5,035 bases of DNA. Origin: CBDUQP01 sp965369385. GTDB taxonomy: Bacteria; Planctomycetota; Phycisphaerae; SM23-33. Numbering within the stretch: position 1 is the stretch's first letter; the number at the start of each line of letters is the position of its first letter. The translations under genes were made by a program, and so were the position numbers. Positions 1 to 5,035 of the stretch are shown piece by piece. The notes under the pieces were generated by a model. It saw only the letters and a program-made list of their open reading frames with translations. It did no database searches and had not been told where the DNA came from. The stretch spans positions 1 to 5,035 of the forward strand of contig CBDUQP010000190.1 in assembly GCA_965369385.1 (NCBI GenBank), read 5' to 3'.

Positions 1-164
1 GCGTCGGCCATTTGTTGAAAATCTTTAGAATCTTGAAAAAACATGAAATAGAGGTGTTGCACAGACGAGTTTTCCACATTATTGCAAGGTTAGTAAACGT
101 AAGTATCCATTTCGACAGTCATTGCAACGAAACTTAAAATCGCGAGTGTTGTCCAAAAGACGCA

Positions 165-200
165 AAATACGCAACTTGTTTGGAAGTTTGTTGCGTGTTT
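165..200. repeat. Imperfect inverted repeat (hairpin)
   Basis: Arm 165-175 (aaatacgcaac) pairs with arm 190-200 (gttgcgtgttt) as an 11-bp stem with one G-T pair, around a 14-nt loop. The left arm shares its ATACGCAAC core with the 13-bp direct repeat that recurs at 498-510. No T tract follows the stem, so it is not a standard terminator. It could be a dyad operator for a DNA-binding regulator; that role is inference. Confidence 0.45.
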
Positions 201-434
201 CAGGCCGACTGCAAAATTCTGGACCAAATCAGCCGCACCCTTTCGCCCATCAGTGGTCAGTATATAGATATATGACTGTGCGCCTGTTTGCCGCGAAGTG
301 TGTTTGTGGCGGGTCGCCATGGTGTTGGTTGCGAGGTGTAATCATGGCACCCGGCGTAAAGAGTTACCCTCATTGTTCGTCGTCATTGAGGCCAAACATG
401 AGTTATTCTTGCGGTTTTATATACCAAAAGGGCA

Positions 435-463
435 TTGCTGGATAGATTACGGTTCTCTATAAT
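435..463 (+). promoter_or_regulatory. Sigma70-like promoter of the glycyl radical enzyme gene
   Basis: A -35 element TTGCTG (435-440) is separated by exactly 17 bp from a perfect -10 element TATAAT (458-463). Transcription would begin near 470-471, giving a 5' untranslated leader of about 70 nt before the ATG at 542. The second copy of the 13-bp repeat (498-510) falls inside this leader, where it could act as a downstream operator. The box scores are seen directly; promoter activity is inferred. Confidence 0.6.
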
Positions 464-497
464 CCAAAACAGTGATATCCTGCGCGGCGAAACAACG

Positions 498-510
498 AAT
501 ACGCAACTTG
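498..510 (+). repeat. 13-bp direct repeat copy (aatacgcaacttg)
   Basis: This is an exact copy of the 13 bases at 166-178, lying about 30 nt downstream of the predicted transcription start and 31 bp before the start codon. The other copy is part of the hairpin at 165-200. A 13-bp identity within about 540 bp is unlikely by chance (roughly a few in a thousand in random sequence). Paired sites flanking a promoter fit a regulator that binds on both sides of it, but no regulator gene is in view. Confidence 0.4.
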
Positions 511-541
511 CCCAGCCAACCGTTATGATTGAGATATACCA

Positions 542-2722
542 ATGACCCACACAAGCAATGACACGTTGCCCGACCCCGATGTTCTGGCCGAAATGCGAGA
601 ATTCTTCGCAGCCGGTTATTTCGAGATCCCGGACGCCTCGCCAATGATTCGATCCTCACGTGCGGTTCGCAGGCGATTCGAGAATCGAACCCCCGAACAA
701 TATGCCGGCCAGTGTCTGTATCCCATCGGAAAGATTCTCCACGCCGATGCCGCCGACTCCAACCGTATCATCGACCCCGAAAATTCGTTTAACGGCAACT
801 ACTTGCCTTGGAAGGTCGACCAGGCATTGGAGACCGCCGATGAGCGTCAACGCGAGACGCTCCTTGCACTCCGCCATGCCTTGGACGCCGAGGCAACTTG
901 CAATAACGTCATCACAAGCCCTCACACTGTGGGGGGCAGGGGATACACTCACAGCATTCCAAATTTCGGCCGCGTTATTGCAGAAGGGCTCGACGAGCAC
1001 GCCCGGCGAATCGCAACCGGGCTTGCTGATGCACGCAAGCAAGACGATTCCCAACGCATCGATTTCTACCTTGGTCTGGAAGATGTGCTCGTTGGCATTC
1101 GCACATGGCATGGGCATCTTCTGGAATCCCTCGAAACATGGGCCGCCGCCGATGACGTGCAGGCACGCAATCGTGACAGGCTCGTTGAAGCTCTCAACCA
1201 TGTGCCATTCAGGCCCGCCCGCAGTTTCTTTGAGGCTCTGGTGGCTTTCAACTTTACGTACTATCTTGACGATTGCGACAATCCCGGCCGCCTCGAGCGC
1301 GTACTCTGGCCTTACTATGAGAAGGATCTGGCAGCCGGCGTGATAGACCATAGCCAGGCACTGGATCTGATGCGTCAGTTCGTTGACAACGTTTGCGACA
1401 ATTACGGATGGAGCCAGGCAATCGGCGGAAGCAACGCTGACGGCACGCCAGCTTACAACGAGCTGACCACGATATGCATAGAAGCATCGCACGGCAAATT
1501 CAGGCCGTCTCTTGAACTCTGCGTTCGCGATGACATGCCTGATGAACTATGGGACACTTCGATGGACGCTCTGGCCTCCGGAAGCGGTCAGCCGGCGTTC
1601 TATAACGAACGAGCTTACACCGATGGCCTCCGCAAGCTGGACATGGGCGTCAGCGACGAAGACCTGGTGATGTGGAGTGGCGGGGGATGCACCGAGACGA
1701 TGATCCACGGGTGCTCCAATGTGGGATCACTCGATGCGGGCATTAATCTGCCGCTGATCCTGGCCGGCACGCTCGACGAGCAACTTGTCAAACCCGGCGT
1801 AACGCTGGGCGATATAACCGAGGCTTTCAAACGCGACGCAGCCGCTGCCATATCCGAAGTTCTCACGCAGGTGAGCCAGTGGCAGCAGGTGCGGGCCGAG
1901 ACGTCTCCCCAGCCGATGAGGTCGCTGCTCATTGACGACTGTATCGATAGCGGTCTGGAGTTCAATAACCGCGGCGCTCGCTACAGGTGGAGCGTAATCA
2001 ACGTGGCCGCCATCGCCAATATCGCCGACTCGCTTGCTGCACTCAAGCAGGTGGTGTTTGACGAGGAAGTGGTCAGCGCGTCGCAAATGCACGCCATACT
2101 TGCCGGAAACTTCGATCAGCACGAAGAAGTGCAACAGCGTTTACTGGCTTGCCCCAAGTTCGGTAACGGACTGGCCGAAGTGGACACAATCGCAGCCGAC
2201 ATCGCCGAATTCGTCTATGGCGAAGTCCTCAGCCACACGCCATGGCATGGCGGGCGTTTCCTGCCTTCGTGCGTCATGTTCGAAACCTACACTTCGGCCG
2301 GATTGGGCGTGGGGGCCACGCCGGATGGAAGGAAAGCGGGTGGGCCGGTAGCGGATTCTGTAGGCCCGATGCAGGGCAAGGACACAAATGGCCCCACAGC
2401 CATGCTGAGGAGCGTAACATCGCTTCCGCTTGATCTGGCGGTCGGAACGCCGGTCTTGAATGTGCGATTCAGCAAAGACATGCTGACCTCAACTGACGGC
2501 CGAGATGCCGTAAGGCGACTGATCGAGACTTACTTCGAGATGGGCGGTCTGCAGATGCAAATCTCGGTGCTTGATTGTGAAGAATTGCTGGATGCTGTGG
2601 CCAATCCGGAGCAGCACGAGGATCTGATAGTCCGCATCGGTGGCTATTCGACACACTTCAATTGGCTATCCGATGAGTTGAAGCACGAAGTGATCCGCCG
2701 CACCGAGTACGCAGGCGGCTGA
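542..2722 (+). CDS. Glycyl radical enzyme, pyruvate formate-lyase superfamily, substrate unknown
   Basis: 726-residue cytoplasmic glycyl radical enzyme. Such enzymes use a backbone glycine radical, installed by a radical SAM activase, to make a cysteine thiyl radical that starts C-C, C-O, C-N or C-S cleavage. Family landmarks in order: GYTHSIPN (134-141), PARSFFEAL (225-233), GRLERVLWPYY (249-259), IGG...DG...NELT (294-309), thiyl Cys383 and acid/base Glu385 in GCTE, ATPDGRKAGG (592-601), KDTNGPTA (613-620), and Gly701 in RIGGYSTHF. A single Cys preceded by Gly, followed by Glu two residues on, is the pattern of eliminases and decarboxylases, not the Cys-Cys of true pyruvate formate-lyase. 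It is somewhat shorter than typical dehydratase or lyase members. The usual ELIVG-like N-terminal motif is not evident, and the HxQFN segment reads QMQIS (671-675). ATG 542 is the first possible start because an in-frame TGA lies at 530-532; the Shine-Dalgarno signal is weak (GAG at 531-533). No classical activase gene is in view. The family call is certain; the substrate is open. Confidence 0.97.
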   Translation: MTHTSNDTLPDPDVLAEMREFFAAGYFEIPDASPMIRSSRAVRRRFENRTPEQYAGQCLYPIGKILHADAADSNRIIDPENSFNGNYLPWKVDQALETADERQRETLLALRHALDAEATCNNVITSPHTVGGRGYTHSIPNFGRVIAEGLDEHARRIATGLADARKQDDSQRIDFYLGLEDVLVGIRTWHGHLLESLETWAAADDVQARNRDRLVEALNHVPFRPARSFFEALVAFNFTYYLDDCDNPGRLERVLWPYYEKDLAAGVIDHSQALDLMRQFVDNVCDNYGWSQAIGGSNADGTPAYNELTTICIEASHGKFRPSLELCVRDDMPDELWDTSMDALASGSGQPAFYNERAYTDGLRKLDMGVSDEDLVMWSGGGCTETMIHGCSNVGSLDAGINLPLILAGTLDEQLVKPGVTLGDITEAFKRDAAAAISEVLTQVSQWQQVRAETSPQPMRSLLIDDCIDSGLEFNNRGARYRWSVINVAAIANIADSLAALKQVVFDEEVVSASQMHAILAGNFDQHEEVQQRLLACPKFGNGLAEVDTIAADIAEFVYGEVLSHTPWHGGRFLPSCVMFETYTSAGLGVGATPDGRKAGGPVADSVGPMQGKDTNGPTAMLRSVTSLPLDLAVGTPVLNVRFSKDMLTSTDGRDAVRRLIETYFEMGGLQMQISVLDCEELLDAVANPEQHEDLIVRIGGYSTHFNWLSDELKHEVIRRTEYAGG

Positions 2723-2789
2723 TCCGAACGTGTCTATTAACCGCTCGGCCTGGCGAGGGCAGAGAGTTTGCCCCCTTCGGGAATAGCGC

Positions 2790-2818
2790 TTGGTTCGGCT
2801 GTTGAGGCATGGTAGATT
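2790..2818 (+). promoter_or_regulatory. Possible weak promoter before the radical SAM gene
   Basis: Within the 126-bp gap between the two genes, TTGGTT (2790-2795) and TAGATT (2813-2818) are spaced by 17 bp, matching the sigma70 consensus at 4 of 6 bases in each box. Transcription would begin near 2825, leaving a leader of about 24 nt. No convincing rho-independent terminator is visible in the gap, so the radical SAM gene could equally be read through from the upstream promoter. Confidence 0.3.
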
Positions 2819-2848
2819 GCCCGCTGTCTACCTTGAGAGATATCGAAT

Positions 2849-4774
2849 ATGGAACTACCCCCTCGCAGTCGTGGTGATGAATTGCTCAAGCCGGGTGAAC
2901 TGGCCGCGATCCGTCTGCGCTTGCAGAATGTTGCCCAAAAGCACGATTTAACCACGGTGATCGCCTGTGCATTTGACCATCGCACGCGAATGCTTCCGTT
3001 CATCTACGCCGACACTCGCATGGTGCCGGCCGGTGTGCGGGCCATCGGCTCGGCCATGGTCGACGCCGGATTCCCCAAGACTCGAATCGTCCTCCAGCAG
3101 TGGAATCGCAATTTCCGCCCATCACAGATGCGTCTGGACGGGAAAATGCCCGACGTCTTCATGGTCTCCAGCATGCAGATTCACACGGCCGAGTGTAAGG
3201 CTCTGATTCGAGATGCATGCCGGATCGATCCTGCTAACCGGCCGCTGATCATCGCCGGTGGTCCGAAGGTTATCTATGAGCCGTGGGACGTCTTCAGTGC
3301 TGACCCTGCCGATCCCTGGGGTGCGGACGTAGCTGTCACGGGCGAAGAATATGTCCTCTTGAATCTGCTTGAAGTGCTGCTTTCCGTTCGCGTCGTTGGC
3401 GAGTCGATGCGGACGACTTTCGGTCGGGCTCGCGATAGCGGATTGCTCGACGAGGTGCCGGGGCTGGTCTACGCGCACGGCCGGCGTGACGGCGTCGCGG
3501 ATGAACTGGTCGATACGGGCATCCAACGTCTGTTGGGTGATCTCGATGAGTTGCCGGATCCGGTATTGGGGTACAGTCTTCTCGAACCGCCCAACAGACG
3601 CTCCACCCTGGCTACGCGTGCCATCACAGCGGACCAGGTTCACAAGCACAGTCCGATCGGGTCGCTGGTCCTGACCATAGGCTGCAAGTTCACCTGCCCG
3701 TACTGTCCGATCCCGGCCTACAACCAACGGCAATATCGCACGAAGAGCGGCGAGCGGATCGCCGAGGAGATGGAACGGATATACCGTGAGTACCGCATCC
3801 GATTCTTCTTCGGAGCGGATGACAATTTCTTCAATAACAAGCAACGAACGCTCGATATCGCCGAGACGCTGGCGCGAAAGGTGGACGCGGGTTCGAGGCC
3901 ACACTGCAAGATTCGCTGGGGCACCGAGGCCACGGTCCACGACACCTTACAGATGAAGGAGCATCTGCCCCTGATCAGGAGGGCGGGGCTCTGGGGGTTG
4001 TGGCTGGGCGTGGAAGATATGAGCGGCGCGCTGGTAAAGAAGGGCCAGGATACAGACAAGACCCTCGAGGCGTTCGGCCTCCTGAGGGCAAGCGGTATCT
4101 TTCCAGTCCCGATGATGATGCACCATGACTCTCAGTCGTTGTACACGCGGAAGGACCAGAGTGGGCTGTTGAATCAGGTGGGATTGCTGCGGAAGGCCGG
4201 GGCTCTCTACATGCAAGTCATGATGCTTACGCCTTCTCCCGGCTCGAAATTATATGTCGATACCTATACGTCCGGACTTGCCTACCAAAGCGTCGACAAC
4301 ATAGCCGTCGAGTCGTACATCGTCGATGGGAACCACGTCGTCGCGTCTCGCGATCCCAAACCGTGGCGAAAGCAGTTCAATGTCCTGGCAGCGTACATGT
4401 ACTTCTACAATCCTTTGCGTTTCCTGACGGCCTTGCTTCGCCCGAAGAGCAGGATTCCCTTTGCCGATGTTGATGCATGGCATGACTCGCAAGAAGAGCA
4501 GGTCTCGCCGCGCCGGGGCAAACTTCGCCGACGAATCTTGCGGAAGATAAGTGTGCATTTGGGGGATTCGGCCGTGCAACTATTCGGGATGTGGGGGCTG
4601 GCTCACACCATCCGCCACACATTGATATGGACCCTGCGACTCATGCGAGGGAATGTCAAACGCCATACGCAGGTGCCTGCCAGCCGAATCCCGATGCGAG
4701 GTGTCGACGGAAGTCCGGCAAGCCACGCGCTGCCGGGAACATCAACGCCTCAACACGCATCGGTCAGCAAATAG
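2849..4774 (+). CDS. B12-binding-domain-type radical SAM protein
   Basis: 641-residue radical SAM enzyme. Residues about 45-200 resemble the cobalamin-binding Rossmann domain of class B radical SAM proteins: MPDVFMVSS, then IIAGGPK (134-140) and VTGEE (163-167). The DxHxxG cobalamin-ligand motif is absent, as in several family members. The radical SAM core (about 270-490) has the [4Fe-4S] motif C279-X3-C283-X2-C286, then FGADDNFF (D324, D325), WLGVED (385-390) and a TPSPGSKLY segment typical of this class. The C-terminal part (about 500-615) is basic and partly hydrophobic and may sit at the membrane; the last 30 or so residues are low complexity. Only seven cysteines are present, so there is no ferredoxin-like cluster cassette as in most glycyl radical enzyme activases. 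ATG 2849 is the earliest start (in-frame TGA at 2834-2836), with GAGAG at 2835-2839 as ribosome binding site. Characterised relatives methylate unactivated carbon or phosphorus or rearrange rings; the substrate here is unknown. It lies 126 bp behind the glycyl radical enzyme gene in the same direction. Confidence 0.95.
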   Translation: MELPPRSRGDELLKPGELAAIRLRLQNVAQKHDLTTVIACAFDHRTRMLPFIYADTRMVPAGVRAIGSAMVDAGFPKTRIVLQQWNRNFRPSQMRLDGKMPDVFMVSSMQIHTAECKALIRDACRIDPANRPLIIAGGPKVIYEPWDVFSADPADPWGADVAVTGEEYVLLNLLEVLLSVRVVGESMRTTFGRARDSGLLDEVPGLVYAHGRRDGVADELVDTGIQRLLGDLDELPDPVLGYSLLEPPNRRSTLATRAITADQVHKHSPIGSLVLTIGCKFTCPYCPIPAYNQRQYRTKSGERIAEEMERIYREYRIRFFFGADDNFFNNKQRTLDIAETLARKVDAGSRPHCKIRWGTEATVHDTLQMKEHLPLIRRAGLWGLWLGVEDMSGALVKKGQDTDKTLEAFGLLRASGIFPVPMMMHHDSQSLYTRKDQSGLLNQVGLLRKAGALYMQVMMLTPSPGSKLYVDTYTSGLAYQSVDNIAVESYIVDGNHVVASRDPKPWRKQFNVLAAYMYFYNPLRFLTALLRPKSRIPFADVDAWHDSQEEQVSPRRGKLRRRILRKISVHLGDSAVQLFGMWGLAHTIRHTLIWTLRLMRGNVKRHTQVPASRIPMRGVDGSPASHALPGTSTPQHASVSK

Positions 4775-4815
4775 AAGGTTCCCGACCTGCTCTGTAGAAA
4801 AGCTCTGTTTTGACT

Positions 4816-4845
4816 GGACCAAAGCGGGACGGACCAAAGCGGGAC
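4816..4845. repeat. Two perfect 15-bp tandem repeats
   Basis: The unit ggaccaaagcgggac occurs twice head to tail without a gap (4816-4830 and 4831-4845). Its GCGGGAC core recurs at 4873-4879 and, inverted, as GTCCCGC at 4908-4914 in the adjacent palindrome, so the repeats and palindrome appear to be parts of one element. Such GGGAC-rich intergenic repeats resemble REP-type sequences; that kinship is inference. Confidence 0.85.
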
Positions 4846-4864
4846 AGTTACTAATTGATTTGTC

Positions 4865-4922
4865 GCAAAAAGGCGGGACAGGCACGTGCGCTGCGCTTCT
4901 TGAGCCGGTCCCGCGTTTTCGC
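4865..4922. terminator. GC-rich palindrome, possible bidirectional terminator or REP-like element
   Basis: Arms 4865-4885 and 4902-4922 pair at 17 of 21 positions around a 16-nt loop. The core is GCGGGAC (4873-4879) against GTCCCGC (4908-4914). The outer part of the stem pairs an A tract (4868-4871) with a T tract (4916-4919), so on either strand a GC-rich stem is followed by T residues, as in bidirectional rho-independent terminators. The T run is short, the loop is large, and it begins 90 bp past the radical SAM stop codon. A REP-like palindrome that also halts transcription is an equally good reading. Confidence 0.5.
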
Positions 4923-5035
4923 TTGCACATGCCCGAAACAGGAAGGCGAATTCACATCGTAAGTGCAACAAGTTCGGGCGGAAGCAGGACATCGCAGAAC
5001 GAATCCGGTAGATTGAGGGTAACTAAGACCTCAAC

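Larger units (their letters stand above)
1..541. other. Non-coding upstream region
   Basis: This 541-bp stretch precedes the glycyl radical enzyme gene and is visibly more AT-rich than the two genes. Open frames on either strand are short, and their translations show no recognisable domain or plausible protein composition. It holds a hairpin at 165-200, a 13-bp direct repeat (166-178 and 498-510) and a good promoter at 435-463. The hexamer ACGCAA or its complement TTGCGT occurs at 160, 169, 191 and 501, more often than expected by chance in a segment this short. I see no tRNA, riboswitch consensus or CRISPR structure. The region most likely serves as the control region of the downstream gene. 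Confidence 0.7.
4775..5035. other. Non-coding downstream region with repeats
   Basis: The 261 bp after the radical SAM gene contain no credible gene. Short frames on the minus strand run across the repeats and back into the radical SAM gene, and they look like shadows. The region holds a tandem repeat (4816-4845), a palindrome (4865-4922) and a short direct repeat GCTCTGT at 4789-4795 and 4802-4808. In the final 110 bp I see no clear signal. Confidence 0.6.

Noticed and set aside
3..137. Possible C-terminal end of an upstream + strand gene (44 codons open from the left edge)
   Set aside because: Too short to recognise, AT-rich and unlike the composition of the two real genes; cannot be supported without sequence to the left.
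122..445. 107-residue + strand open frame in the upstream region
   Set aside because: Its product is rich in Cys, Trp and Arg without a domain pattern, no ribosome binding site is clear, and it spans the hairpin and the -35 box of the promoter.
656..1492. 278-residue minus-strand open frame inside the glycyl radical enzyme gene
   Set aside because: It lies fully opposite a gene with clear family motifs; the translation is an antisense shadow typical of GC-rich coding DNA.
542..2722. Annotation as true pyruvate formate-lyase (pflB)
   Set aside because: The adjacent Cys-Cys pair of pyruvate formate-lyase is missing; the site reads GCTE with a single thiyl cysteine and a Glu, as in eliminases and decarboxylases.
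2723..2848. Terminator or cobalamin riboswitch between the two genes
   Set aside because: Only small stems of 4-5 bp without a T tract are visible, the gap is too short for a cobalamin riboswitch, and no B12-box-like sequence is seen.
3122..3940. 272-residue minus-strand open frame inside the radical SAM gene
   Set aside because: It is antisense to the conserved cobalamin-type and radical SAM domains, with no recognisable protein pattern of its own.
4929..5035. Open + strand frame from ATG 4929 running off the right edge
   Set aside because: Only 35 codons are visible, there is no convincing ribosome binding site, and its composition is Ser/Arg/Gly-rich without a domain signal.

Overview
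The window carries two long, confidently coding genes on the + strand, framed by non-coding DNA. The organism looks like a moderately GC-rich anaerobe or facultative anaerobe, because its main enzyme is a glycyl radical enzyme, which oxygen destroys. The gene style (weak Shine-Dalgarno signals, a B12-type radical SAM protein, GGGAC-rich repeats) would fit a planctomycete or related lineage. That placement is inference only, since the window holds no rRNA, tRNA or other phylogenetic marker.

Layout. Positions 1-541 form a comparatively AT-rich leader without a credible gene. It contains an imperfect hairpin (165-200), a 13-bp motif repeated at 166-178 and 498-510, and a strong sigma70-like promoter (TTGCTG, 17 bp, TATAAT at 435-463). 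Positions 542-2722 encode a 726-residue glycyl radical enzyme of the pyruvate formate-lyase superfamily. It has the thiyl cysteine C383 in a GCTE motif and the radical glycine G701 in a GGYS motif. It is not a true pyruvate formate-lyase, and its substrate cannot be read from the sequence. After a 126-bp gap with a possible weak promoter, 2849-4774 encodes a 641-residue radical SAM protein with an N-terminal cobalamin-binding-like domain and a CX3CX2C cluster motif. The last 261 bp hold two perfect 15-bp tandem repeats and a GC-rich palindrome with A- and T-flanked arms that could be a terminator and/or a REP-like element.

How the genes may work together. Both are radical enzymes transcribed in the same direction. 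A glycyl radical enzyme normally sits beside a dedicated small radical SAM activase. Here the only radical SAM gene in view has a cobalamin-type architecture and lacks the ferredoxin-like cysteine cassette of most classical activases. It could be a second catalytic step in the same pathway, a non-canonical activator, or an unrelated neighbour. This pairing is the most interesting aspect of the window.
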